Source of the DNA: Stagnimonas aquatica | GTDB taxonomy: Bacteria; Pseudomonadota; Gammaproteobacteria; Nevskiales; Nevskiaceae | Length of the DNA: 64,000 nt | Direction: 5' to 3' | NCBI RefSeq assembly: GCF_003730135.1 | Contig: NZ_RJVO01000001.1 | Location: forward strand, 451,001-515,000 | Made by a program: the position numbers and the translations under genes | Part shown: positions 19,340-27,380 of the stretch, in pieces | Numbering within the stretch: position 1 is the stretch's first letter | Layout: the number at the start of each line of letters is the position of its first letter | The notes under the pieces: generated by a model | What the model saw: the letters and a program-made list of their open reading frames with translations, nothing else | The model's database searches: none | What the model was told of the DNA's origin: nothing

Positions 19340-19807
19340 ATGCCCCAGCGCTTTTGGCTGATGAAGTCCGAGCCCGAGACGTTTTCCATCGACGATCTGA
19401 AGAAGCGGCCGAAAAAGACCGAACCCTGGGACGGCGTGCGCAACTACCAGGCGCGCAATTTCATGCGCGACCAGATGCAGGTCGGCGACGGCGTGTTCTT
19501 CTACCACTCCAACTGCGAAGTACCGGGCATCTACGGCCTGGCCGAGATCGCCAGCACCGCGTATCCGGACCCCACCCAGTTCGACCCCCAGCACCATCAC
19601 TACGACCCGGGCTCCAAGCCGGAGGAGCCGCGCTGGCTCTTGGTGGACGTGCGCTACCAGCGCCACCTGAAGCGCCCGATCACGCTGGAAACCCTGCGCC
19701 AGCACGAAAAGCAGTTGCAGGGCCTGGCGGTCATCGCGCGCGGCAACCGGCTGTCGGTGATGCCGGTGCGCCCGGAGCACTGGCAAGCGATCCTGGCTCT
19801 GGAATGA
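19340..19807 (+). CDS. EVE-domain protein
   Basis: 155 residues covering one EVE (PUA-like) domain. It begins MPQRFWLMKSEPETFSIDDL, followed by WDGVRNYQARNFMRD and VGDGVFFYHSNCEVPGIYGLAEI, the family hallmarks. EVE domains bind modified bases in nucleic acids, but the role of the single-domain bacterial form is unclear. Start ATG at 19340, only 14 bases after the ygfA stop, so the two are likely one transcript. Conserved linkage next to ygfA is common in gammaproteobacteria. Confidence 0.92.
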   Translation: MPQRFWLMKSEPETFSIDDLKKRPKKTEPWDGVRNYQARNFMRDQMQVGDGVFFYHSNCEVPGIYGLAEIASTAYPDPTQFDPQHHHYDPGSKPEEPRWLLVDVRYQRHLKRPITLETLRQHEKQLQGLAVIARGNRLSVMPVRPEHWQAILALE

Positions 19808-19906
19808 AGCGCCCGGGTCCGCCCTGAGCGGACCATCACGGCTTCGTAAACTGCCCTCGCTAGGCTGCGCGGTTTGGGGATTCTCGCCCCCTGCCACCGC
19901 CCAGCC

Positions 19907-20866
19907 ATGCTGCCTTCCAACACCTTCTTTCCCCAGACGCTTCTTCGCGCCTGCGCTCTGTTGCCGCTGTGCTGGCTGGCCGCCTGCGGCGACTCCAGCA
20001 CGAGCGAATCCGCCCCTGAGCCGGCGCCCAACGAACCGGCCCTGGTCGAGTACCGGCTCGACAGCGAAGTGGTCAACGAGTCCAGCGGCCTGGCCCGCTC
20101 GCAGCGGCGCGACGACGTGCTCTGGACGCTCAACGACAGCGGTGGCGCCACAGAGCTGTACGCGATCAGCAGCAGCGGCCAGGTGCTGGCGACGCTGAGT
20201 ATCCAGGGCGCCCTGCTCAATCTCGACTGGGAAGATCTCGCCAGCTACACGCAGGACGGCAAGCCCTATCTGCTGATCGGCGACATGGGCGACAACGGCG
20301 CCTTCCGGCCGGTGCTGAATTTCTACCGGGTCGAAGAGCCGGAGCTGAGGCCCGGCGCGACGCCGCAAGCGCTCAGCGCCACGGCGACGATCTACACGGT
20401 CGCCTACCCCAACGGCCCGCGCGACGCCGAGTCGCTGGCGGTGGATGGCGAGGAGAACATGGCCTATGTGCTCTCCAAGCGCGACGCCCAGCCCACGCTG
20501 TACCGCTTCCCGCTCGCCAGCCCGCTGCCACTGGCGCTGCCGGCGATCATGGAAAACCTCGGCGCCATCAATATCCCGCGCGCGCCGGCCGACTATGCCG
20601 GCAATGTCGAGTCCTACAACTGGACCACGGCGATGGACTTCGACGACAGCCTGCGCCGCGCCTACGTCGGCAGCCTGGTCAACGGCTACTTCTGGGACCG
20701 CGCCGAAGGAGAGACCTGGGCCGCGGCCTTCGCCCGCCCGCCGCGCAGCTTCGACCTGCCGGACTACTCGCAAATTGAGGCCGGCAGCTTCGCGCGTGGC
20801 CGCCGAGACAGTCTCTACATCAGCAGCGAAGGCACGCCCATGCCGCTGGCGCGCCTGCACCCCTGA
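19907..20866 (+). CDS. Exported lipoprotein with beta-propeller-like domain
   Basis: About 319 residues. Lipoprotein signal with lipobox LAAC (Cys near residue 27), then an acidic Ser/Glu/Pro linker. The body contains repeated short strand-turn units such as NESSGLARSQRRDDVLWTLNDSGG, DWEDLASYTQDGKPYLLIGDMGDN and AESLAVDGEENMAYVLSKRD-type sequence. This looks like a beta-propeller of the kind seen in phytase-like or SdiA-regulated families; I cannot name the family firmly. Start ATG at 19907. Convergent with the PhoX-like gene and followed by other exported phosphoester hydrolases, so a periplasmic phosphoester-related role is a reasonable guess. Confidence 0.75.
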   Translation: MLPSNTFFPQTLLRACALLPLCWLAACGDSSTSESAPEPAPNEPALVEYRLDSEVVNESSGLARSQRRDDVLWTLNDSGGATELYAISSSGQVLATLSIQGALLNLDWEDLASYTQDGKPYLLIGDMGDNGAFRPVLNFYRVEEPELRPGATPQALSATATIYTVAYPNGPRDAESLAVDGEENMAYVLSKRDAQPTLYRFPLASPLPLALPAIMENLGAINIPRAPADYAGNVESYNWTTAMDFDDSLRRAYVGSLVNGYFWDRAEGETWAAAFARPPRSFDLPDYSQIEAGSFARGRRDSLYISSEGTPMPLARLHP

Positions 20867-20878
20867 AGGCGCGCTCGC

Positions 20879-22240
20879 TCAAGGCGTGAACCAGGGCCCC
20901 TCGACGCAATAGGTGATGCCGGCGAAGCCAGTGACGCCGCCGGCATTCGGGCCGCGCTGGCTGCTGAAGTAGAAGTAGCGGCCATCGGGCGAGAACGCCG
21001 GGCCGGTGACCTCCGAGCCGTCCTGGCCGACCAGTTGCACCAGCACCGCCAGCCTGCCGTCGGGCTGGATCGCCACCGCCTGCTGGTTGGCTTCCTCCTT
21101 GTCCTCGACCACCACGATGTCGCCGCCCGGCGTCATCACGATGTTGTCCACCGAGTCGAGAATCGGCGCGGGCGCGAAGAAGAAATCGTCGTAGATGATT
21201 TCCAGCGTCTGCTTGGCGAGGTCGTGCGCCCACACCCGGCGGTCGCCCTTGGTGGTGAAGTAGACGACGCCGTGCTGACACCAGATGCCCTCGCCGCCGT
21301 TGAAGTGGCTGGCCTCGGTCTGCAGCCGCGTTGGCGTCTGCGGTTGCAGCGCGGCCGGCAGTTCCGGAAGTTGCAGCGGATTCGGGTTGGGCACGTCCAG
21401 CCAGCTCACCGGCCAGGGGCCGCGCGCGCCCTCGGCGTCCAACTCCTCCTGGGCACTTTCGGCCTTCAAGGCCTGCAGCTTGCCGGTGGTGCCGGGCCGG
21501 CCACCGACATTCGGCTCGTCGGGAATGAAGCGGTAGAAGCAGCCATCGCCCATGTCCTCGGTGAGGTAGAAGGTGTTGCTGGCCGGGTCCACCGTCGCCG
21601 CCTCGTGAGTGAAGGTGCCGCAGCCGTCGATGCGGCGCGCCGCCGTGACACCGTTCTTGTTGAAGGGATCGCATTCCCAGATGTAGCCGATGTCGGTTTC
21701 CTCCCCGGACAGCCAGGTGCCCCAGGGTGTGACGCCGCCGCCGCAGTTCAAACGACTGAGTACCCCCGAGAGGATGTTGTAGGCATCGACGATGGCGCCG
21801 TCCTTATCGAAGCGGATGGCATTGACCCCGCCGAACAGGAACTCGCGGTTGGAGACATAGACCCAACCACCATCGTCGGCGGCGAACACCGCGCCGGCAT
21901 CGGGGTCGCTGTGCCAGACGAAGCCGGTATCGCCGACCGGCCGGTTGGCCTGGGCGATGACGCGGCTCTTGAAGCCCTGCGGGATCAGCAGGCCGTTCTC
22001 GTCGGCGGTTTCCGCCAGCGGCGGCACCTGCAGGCGGCCACGCACCGGCGCCGGCGGCTCGGTGGGCGGCAACACCGGATCATCGACCAGCGGCGTCTCG
22101 GAGGAGCCGGTGCAGGCGGTGAGTGCGCCACCGACGCCGACCAGGCCCAGGCCGAGAAAGCCCCGGCGCAAGAGCTCTCGGCGTGACAGCGCCCGACGCA
22201 GCAGCGGCTGGGCCTTGCGGAAATTGGTTGCGACGGTCAT
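20879..22240 (-). CDS. PhoX-like (DUF839) exported protein with Tat signal
   Basis: 453 residues. N-terminal Tat-type signal SRRELLRRGFLGLGLVG, ending in a possible lipobox LTAC. The body matches the PhoX/DUF839 alkaline-phosphatase family: FVWHSDPDAGAVFAADDGGWVYVSNRE, CGGGVTPWGTWLSGEET, FTHEAATVDPASNTFYLTEDMGDGCFYRF and a final DGRYFYFSSQRGPNAGG strand. Known PhoX enzymes are Ca/Fe-dependent phosphomonoesterases, but some DUF839 proteins are uncharacterised. Start ATG at 22240 with a GGAG Shine-Dalgarno sequence; an upstream in-frame start would spoil the signal peptide. Divergent from the glycerophosphodiesterase gene, so the two may share a control region. Confidence 0.9.
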   Translation of the reverse strand: MTVATNFRKAQPLLRRALSRRELLRRGFLGLGLVGVGGALTACTGSSETPLVDDPVLPPTEPPAPVRGRLQVPPLAETADENGLLIPQGFKSRVIAQANRPVGDTGFVWHSDPDAGAVFAADDGGWVYVSNREFLFGGVNAIRFDKDGAIVDAYNILSGVLSRLNCGGGVTPWGTWLSGEETDIGYIWECDPFNKNGVTAARRIDGCGTFTHEAATVDPASNTFYLTEDMGDGCFYRFIPDEPNVGGRPGTTGKLQALKAESAQEELDAEGARGPWPVSWLDVPNPNPLQLPELPAALQPQTPTRLQTEASHFNGGEGIWCQHGVVYFTTKGDRRVWAHDLAKQTLEIIYDDFFFAPAPILDSVDNIVMTPGGDIVVVEDKEEANQQAVAIQPDGRLAVLVQLVGQDGSEVTGPAFSPDGRYFYFSSQRGPNAGGVTGFAGITYCVEGPWFTP

Positions 22241-22439
22241 CGGCGACTCCAAACGGAAGGTGGGCAGGCAGCACGCGCGCCCGGCATTCGCCCGGCCTGC
22301 GGAATACAGGCGGCCGAACGGGCAGCCGATGACCATAGCCAGGAAGATTTACAGTTCGTTGACGGCGAGGCGCCCGTCATCGGCGCATCACATCGGCTGG
22401 CTAGGCTGCCCGACTCCCACCGGCCTCCCTGTCACAGCC

Positions 22440-23678
22440 ATGCCCCGCCTGCTGCTGTCCGCGCTGTTACTGATCTCCGCCAGCACCGGGGCGGCGGACC
22501 TGCCCAAGGCCAGCGAGACCTGCGACCGAACCGTCAACCAAGTCCGTTGGACCGAAGTCGGCAGCCCCGACCTCGGCCGCCGGCCAGCGCTGGTCTCCGC
22601 GCACCGGGGCGGCGTCACCCTGGCGCCGGAGAACACGCTCTGGGCCTACCGCCACGCCTTTGCCTACGGCATGGACTTCGTCGAGATCGACGTGCGCGAA
22701 TCGCTGGACGGCGTGCTCTATTCCATGCACGACGACGCGGTGGCGCGCACCACCGGCGGCAGCGGCAATATCTCGACGATGCTGTCCTCGCAGATCGACG
22801 CGCTCAACGCCGCCAACTTCGAGCCCTGGATCGGCAGCGAGTACGACCCCTCGCCGGTGCCGCGCCTGGACGACATTCTGGCCCTGGCGCGCGACAGCCA
22901 GCGCGGCATCGAGTTCGACATCAAGTTCGTGAAGAACTACCTGGGCTTCTTCCAGAAGGTGCAGGACTACGGCCTGATGTCACGCAGCTACTTCAACATG
23001 AGCGGTTTCACCGTCAGCCTGGCGCAACTGCTCTACCCGGAGCTGCGGGTGATCTACAACCTCGGCGACGGCGAAACCGCGCAGTCGCTCTACGACGAGA
23101 CCGGCCGCTCGATCATCTACGGCTCGGCGATGGACAAGTTCACGCCCGAGCTGATCGCCGCCATCCACGACGGTTGCTCCTACGTGCTGCCGCACAGCTA
23201 CGACGACGGCCACGAGTACGAGGCGGCGGAATTTCTGCGCGGCCTGGCGATGGGTGCCGATGGCGCCCAATCCGACCAGCCCGACGTGATCCGCGCGGCG
23301 CTGCACGCGCCACTCGCGGTGAAGCTGGCGCCGGGCAGCGCCGACGCAGCCGGCAGCAACCGCGTCTGCCTGAGCAACGCCGAAAACGGCCTGGGCCTGC
23401 CAGGCAAGACGCTGCGCTATGGGCGCCGCGACGGCACCGATGCGACCGAAGCGCGCAGCGACCGCTACGGCTGCGTCAGCCTGCCGGGTGCGGTGCAGGA
23501 CTACTGGGCGCGCTTCACTGGCGATGCCACCGCCGTGGCGGCGCAATACAACGCGCCCGAAGCGCCGACACCGCCAACGGCCACCACCCCCGCCATCACC
23601 GAAGGCGGCAGCCTGCCGCTGCTCGCCAGCCTGCTCTACCTGCTGATCGCCGCGCTGCGGCGCCGAACCCTGCCATGA
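22440..23678 (+). CDS. Exported glycerophosphodiester phosphodiesterase with GlyGly-CTERM-like tail
   Basis: 412 residues. Signal peptide (about residues 1-19). GDPD catalytic motifs are His55-Arg56 with PENT (SAHRGGVTLAPENT), the metal-binding Glu82/Asp84 (VEIDVRESLDG) and His97 (YSMHDDA). Hydrolyses glycerophosphodiesters to glycerol-3-phosphate and an alcohol. A Thr/Pro linker precedes a C-terminal sorting signal: EGGSLPLLASL..., a hydrophobic helix, then RRR. This fits GlyGly-CTERM proteins processed by rhombosortase. Start ATG at 22440 gives a clean signal peptide. Its stop overlaps the start of the next phosphatase gene (ATGA), so the two are translationally coupled. Confidence 0.9.
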   Translation: MPRLLLSALLLISASTGAADLPKASETCDRTVNQVRWTEVGSPDLGRRPALVSAHRGGVTLAPENTLWAYRHAFAYGMDFVEIDVRESLDGVLYSMHDDAVARTTGGSGNISTMLSSQIDALNAANFEPWIGSEYDPSPVPRLDDILALARDSQRGIEFDIKFVKNYLGFFQKVQDYGLMSRSYFNMSGFTVSLAQLLYPELRVIYNLGDGETAQSLYDETGRSIIYGSAMDKFTPELIAAIHDGCSYVLPHSYDDGHEYEAAEFLRGLAMGADGAQSDQPDVIRAALHAPLAVKLAPGSADAAGSNRVCLSNAENGLGLPGKTLRYGRRDGTDATEARSDRYGCVSLPGAVQDYWARFTGDATAVAAQYNAPEAPTPPTATTPAITEGGSLPLLASLLYLLIAALRRRTLP

Positions 23679-25162
23679 CCCACAGCCTGCCTCCCGATCT
23701 GCGCCGCCGCCGCTTTCTCCAGCACGGGATGTATGGCGGCGGCGCCTTGCTGCTACCGGCCTGGCTGGGCGGCTGCGGCTCCAGCGAGCGCGGCGCCCCG
23801 CCGACCACGCCCGAGCCGCCAGTGACACCGCCGGTGACACCGCCCAGCGCGAAGTTCGCGCCGCGCGGCACGCATCTGTCCTGGACCGGCGACCCGCTGC
23901 GCAGCCGCACCGCCACCTGGTTCACCGACGGCGCCGACGCGCCGCGCAGCTATATCGAGTTCGGCCCGGTAAGCGAGGGCATGAGCGCGGCGGAGATCGT
24001 CGGCGCACCGTTCCCGGGCCGTGCCGAGGCAGCCACCAGCGCCACGCCCGGTGTCGCCAGCTTCACCCACAAGGCCAGCGCCAGCGGCCTCGACCCGGCG
24101 CTGCCCATGCGCTATCGCGTCGGCTCGGAGGAGGGCTGGAGCCCGGTGCGGGTGGTGCGGCCGACGCCGGCCGGCGAGGAGTTCCGCTTCTGCCACTTCG
24201 GCGACCACGGCATCGGCGCCAGTTCCAGTGCGGTGCTGCGTGCCGTCGCTGCACGGCAGCCGGACTTCGCCCTGCTGGCCGGCGACATCTCCTACGCCAA
24301 CGGCGAGCAGCCGCTGTGGGACGACTACGTGAATGCCATCGAGGCCGACTACGCCGCCAGCGGCATCCTGATGACCGCGCCCGGCAATCACGAGGAGGAG
24401 GACAACAACGGCCAGACCTACCGCAACCGCTTTGCCTGCCCGACCTCAGCGCAGAGCCCGGACGGCACCTTCTACAGCTTCGATCTCGGCCGCTGCCACT
24501 TCCTGATCTCCACCGGCGGCTGCTTCGCCACCGACGGCACGCTGGTGAGCGAGCTGGCCTTCCTGGAAGCCGATCTCGCACAGGCGGCGCTGCGCCGCGC
24601 GGCCGGCGAGATCGACTTCATCATCGTCTCCCAGCACTTCACGATCTGGACCGATAACGAGGGCCGCAACCCGGCCAACTTCACCCTGGTGCTGCTGCAG
24701 GAAAACATCTTCGTGCGCTACGGCGTCGATCTGCTGGCGGTGGGCCACGACCACATCTACCAGCGCAGCAAGCCGATGAGCTTCGGCCTGCCCAATCCGC
24801 TCGGCTACACGCAGGTCACCGCCGGCACCGGCGGCAAGGGCTTCTACGTGCTGCTGCCGCAGTCGGGCTGGAGCGCTGCGGCGCTGCAAGACACCCATGT
24901 GTTCGTCGAATACGCGGTGAGCCGTAGCGAGATCAAGGCCACCACCTGGGCGGTCGATCCGCTCAGCGGCGCCACCGCCGTGGCGGATAGCTTCAGCATC
25001 CCGCGCCGCAGCCTGCTCGCCGCCAACCAGGCGGTGCAGCCGGTGCGCTCGGTCGCCGCACTGGGTAAGCCCATCGACGGCAACTTCGATCTGCTCGCCC
25101 GACGCACCCAGGTCGCCAACCGCCTGAAGCGCGCGCACTGCGCCGCTCTCGACCATGCCTAG
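23675..25162 (+). CDS. Purple-acid-phosphatase-like metallophosphoesterase, Tat/lipoprotein export signal
   Basis: 495 residues. The N-terminus has RRRRFLQ and a hydrophobic stretch with lipobox-like LGGC (Cys near residue 30), so it is probably exported by Tat and lipidated. An Ig-like N-terminal domain with TTWFTDG-type purple acid phosphatase sequence precedes the calcineurin-like phosphatase domain: FGDHG, LLAGDISYANG, TAPGNHEEED, VSQHF and GHDHIYQRS, which supply the bimetal ligands. Start overlaps the stop of the GDPD gene. It may release phosphate from products of that enzyme; substrate range is inferred only. Confidence 0.9.
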   Translation: MTHSLPPDLRRRRFLQHGMYGGGALLLPAWLGGCGSSERGAPPTTPEPPVTPPVTPPSAKFAPRGTHLSWTGDPLRSRTATWFTDGADAPRSYIEFGPVSEGMSAAEIVGAPFPGRAEAATSATPGVASFTHKASASGLDPALPMRYRVGSEEGWSPVRVVRPTPAGEEFRFCHFGDHGIGASSSAVLRAVAARQPDFALLAGDISYANGEQPLWDDYVNAIEADYAASGILMTAPGNHEEEDNNGQTYRNRFACPTSAQSPDGTFYSFDLGRCHFLISTGGCFATDGTLVSELAFLEADLAQAALRRAAGEIDFIIVSQHFTIWTDNEGRNPANFTLVLLQENIFVRYGVDLLAVGHDHIYQRSKPMSFGLPNPLGYTQVTAGTGGKGFYVLLPQSGWSAAALQDTHVFVEYAVSRSEIKATTWAVDPLSGATAVADSFSIPRRSLLAANQAVQPVRSVAALGKPIDGNFDLLARRTQVANRLKRAHCAALDHA

Positions 25163-25585
25163 TTGGCGCGGGCTGCCGCTGCTGGCGGTCTTGTTGCTCA
25201 CCGCCTGCGCCGAAAGCCTGCCGCCGGAGACCACACCGGCTCCGACCGCGCCGCCCACAGGCGCGCAACAGCCCCTGCGCCGCGCCCCCGCGCACAACGA
25301 CGACGAGCATGCGCGGCTACGGATCAGCGACAACTGAATCAAGCAGTTCGGCTGGGATGGCAATGCCGCGATCCCCACCGATCAGCAGGCCAAACTGTTC
25401 GGCGGCATCGCCCAGGCGCATGCCGCCGGCCGTCGCGTGCGGCTCGCGGGTACCGCCCTGACGTCCGATGGCAGCAGCTGATCGCTGCCGACCAGGACTA
25501 CATCAACACCGACGATCTGCCGGGTCTGCGCGCCTTTCAGCTCGCCCACGACCCCTTGCAGCGCCGAACGCAGCCACCAGCTTGA
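25155..25585 (+). pseudogene. Decayed PI-PLC/glycerophosphodiesterase-like (AIM6-type) lipoprotein gene
   Basis: An intact lipoprotein signal (lipobox LTAC) leads to RRAPAHNDDEHAR, a degenerate form of the family's HAHNDYEH active-site motif. The sequence then jumps straight to the family's C-terminal ISDN motif, so most of the catalytic domain (probably near 200 residues) is deleted. Directly after ISDN a TGA stop (25335-25337) stands where the family has Trp. Reading on gives QFGWDG and AHAAGRRVRL. A frameshift near 25445 then moves the frame so that WQQLIAADQDYINTDDLPGL continues the family C-terminus. Deletion, nonsense codon and frameshift together make it non-functional. It overlaps the end of the phosphatase gene by eight bases. 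Confidence 0.8.
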
Positions 25586-25645
25586 AGACGGAGCCTCGCG
25601 GTTGGTCGCGTGGCAAGCTTTGCACCTGAATACCCGGACACTGTC

Positions 25646-26344
25646 ATGAGCGCGCTCTCCGCCTACCCCATCACCCGCAAGTGGCCGGCGCTGCACCCGG
25701 ACCGCATCCAGCTCTACTCGCTGCCCACGCCCAACGGCGTGAAGGTCTCGATCCTGCTGGAGGAAACCGGCCTGCCCTACGAGGCGCACAAGGTCGATTT
25801 CGCCAGCAACGACCAGCTCTCGCCGGAATTCCTCTCGCTCAATCCCAACAACAAGATCCCGGCGATCCTCGACCCGCAGGGGCCGGGCGGCAGGCCACTG
25901 GCCTTGTTCGAGTCCGGCGCGATCCTGCTCTACCTCGCCGACAAGGCCGGCACCTTCCTCCCCGCCGACCCGGCCGGCCGCTACGAGGCGATCCAGTGGC
26001 TGATGTTCCAGATGGGCGGCGTCGGCCCGATGTTCGGGCAGCTCGGCTTCTTCCATAAATTCGCCGGCAAGGACTACGAGGACAAGCGCCCGCGCGACCG
26101 CTATGTCGCCGAGTCGCAGCGGCTGCTGGCGGTTCTGGAGCGGCAGCTCGACGGCCGCGACTGGCTGCTGGGGAAGGACTACAGCATCGCCGACATCGCC
26201 ACCTTCCCCTGGGTGCGCAACCTGATCGGCTTCTACGGCGCCGGCGAGTTGGTGCGGATCCAGAACTATCCGAATGTGTTGCGGGTGCTGGACGCTTTTC
26301 TGGCACGGCCGGCAGTGCAGCGCGGGCTCAGCATCCCCGGCTGA
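25646..26344 (+). CDS. Glutathione S-transferase (YfcG/YghU-like)
   Basis: About 232 residues, cytoplasmic. N-terminal thioredoxin-fold domain contains IQLYSLPTPNGVKVSILLEE (Thr/Asn at the glutathione site), NPNNKIPAI (cis-Pro) and LFESGAILLYLADK (Glu-Ser glutathione contact). The C-terminal all-helical domain has YSIADIATFPWV. This pattern matches the nu-class YfcG/YghU group, which has disulfide reductase activity. The start ATG at 25646 (MSALSAYP) is preferred over an in-frame ATG 36 bases upstream. Monocistronic, following the pseudogene. Confidence 0.92.
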   Translation: MSALSAYPITRKWPALHPDRIQLYSLPTPNGVKVSILLEETGLPYEAHKVDFASNDQLSPEFLSLNPNNKIPAILDPQGPGGRPLALFESGAILLYLADKAGTFLPADPAGRYEAIQWLMFQMGGVGPMFGQLGFFHKFAGKDYEDKRPRDRYVAESQRLLAVLERQLDGRDWLLGKDYSIADIATFPWVRNLIGFYGAGELVRIQNYPNVLRVLDAFLARPAVQRGLSIPG

Positions 26345-26357
26345 GCGCGGTCGGTGC

Positions 26358-26391
26358 GGCCAAAGCAAAACGCCCCCTTGCAGAGGTCGTT
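26358..26391. repeat. Left copy of an imperfect direct repeat flanking the orphan gene
   Basis: AAAGCAAAACGCCCCCTTGC followed by AGAGGTCGTTG. Against the copy at 27338-27371 it matches at about 28 of 30 aligned positions with one single-base gap. The hairpin of the right copy is broken here, so it looks like a degraded or hybrid copy of the tRNA-Ser terminator. Confidence 0.6.
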
Positions 26392-26404
26392 GGATTGCTT
26401 GGAA

Positions 26405-27298
26405 ATGACGCTGTCTGCGCACAGCACCTTCGCGTTGCTCCCACCGCCGTATCTCTGGAGACCTCACTTGACCATCACTCACGCCCAATGGGTTCTAGCA
26501 CGGCCCCAAGTTAAGCAAGTCGTCCTGGAGCAGGCACTGGGGTACTACAGACTTCGAGTCACTGTTGAGCTCGAGGTACGCGGCTACCCGGATCAACGCC
26601 GATTCGTTGTCAAAGACATGCAGCTTCGTGTCGAGGCCCGCAATCACGAGGCAATCGGTTTGCTCGGAACAGCATTTCCTGAGCACCCATTCATCATCGA
26701 AACCATGATGCATAGTTCACCGGCGAACTACTGCTTCGAGCTTTCGCTGACTGCTCGTCAGATCGGTCTTCTGGAGGAACTTAGAGCTGGAGGAGATCTC
26801 CATCTTTTCGTGTCCCTGCACGCCCTGACTTCAGAGAGTGATGTGACTTACTCCTGCAGCGACTCATTAATTTTCACAGTCCCTCAAAGCAACTGGATCA
26901 AGCAGCTCAACGACTCCAAGTTCACAGACGTACTGCTGGTCGAGGTTCCAATCGGCAGCCTGACACCAGCTCATTTGGTCACATTCTTGCAAAAGGCCCG
27001 CAACCAGATCGCCACAGCCGACTATCGCGGGGCGATAGCTACATGCCGGGCTGCCATGGAATTGCTTGCTGAGGGTGAGCAGAAGGAGGACCAGCAAGCC
27101 GTCTCTGGCTTTAAGGAGAACCCGCGAGGAATGTCGTCAGAGAATCGGCTTCGCCTTATTCGGCATGCCGCGAGGCACTACACACACTTGGCGAATCATG
27201 CAGATAGCGAATCTCTGAAGGCCAGCTACACCCTAAGGGATGCAGTGTTGTTGCTGACGTTAGCGACCGCCTTTTCGGCTCACCAACTTGATGCTTAA
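26405..27298 (+). CDS. Orphan protein of unknown function, low GC
   Basis: About 297 residues; I do not recognise the family with confidence. The N-terminal half (about 20-165) is rich in predicted beta-strands (YYRLRVTVELEVRGY, DLHLFVSLHALTSESDVTYS). The C-terminal part (about 195-295) is helical, with DYRGAIATCRAAMELL and RLRLIRHAARHYTHL, and ends in a helix LRDAVLLLTLATAFSAHQL. That helical end recalls HEPN-like domains of orphan defence-type proteins, but this is only an impression. Three 60-base rows I counted in the gene average about 56% GC, against about 72% in a row of the neighbouring GST gene. Codons such as TTA, ACA and AGA are commoner than in its neighbours. Start ATG at 26405; the frame is also open a little upstream. 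Flanked by direct repeats and next to tRNA-Ser. Confidence 0.75.
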   Translation: MTLSAHSTFALLPPPYLWRPHLTITHAQWVLARPQVKQVVLEQALGYYRLRVTVELEVRGYPDQRRFVVKDMQLRVEARNHEAIGLLGTAFPEHPFIIETMMHSSPANYCFELSLTARQIGLLEELRAGGDLHLFVSLHALTSESDVTYSCSDSLIFTVPQSNWIKQLNDSKFTDVLLVEVPIGSLTPAHLVTFLQKARNQIATADYRGAIATCRAAMELLAEGEQKEDQQAVSGFKENPRGMSSENRLRLIRHAARHYTHLANHADSESLKASYTLRDAVLLLTLATAFSAHQLDA

Positions 27299-27337
27299 CC
27301 GGCAGACTGGAAAGTCGAACTACGCGGAGTTAGGGCC

Positions 27338-27371
27338 GGGTAAAGCAAAACGCCCTCTTGCGAGGGCGTTG
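27338..27371. repeat. Right copy of the direct repeat flanking the orphan gene
   Basis: AAAGCAAAACGCCCTCTTGC followed by GAGGGCGTTG. Contains the intact terminator hairpin behind tRNA-Ser. Partner of the copy at 26358-26391. Confidence 0.6.
27349..27370 (-). terminator. Rho-independent terminator of tRNA-Ser (possibly bidirectional)
   Basis: Perfect 9-bp stem AACGCCCTC / GAGGGCGTT with a TTGC loop. On the minus strand TTTGCTTT follows; on the plus strand GTGTTTG follows, so it could also stop transcripts of the orphan gene. Confidence 0.8.
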
Positions 27372-27380
27372 TGTTTGACT

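Noticed and set aside
22327..22348. Possible Pho box (CTGTAAAT...CTGGCTAT on the minus strand) upstream of the PhoX-like gene
   Set aside because: The two half-sites are 12 bases apart instead of 11 and the second is poor, so I do not call it.
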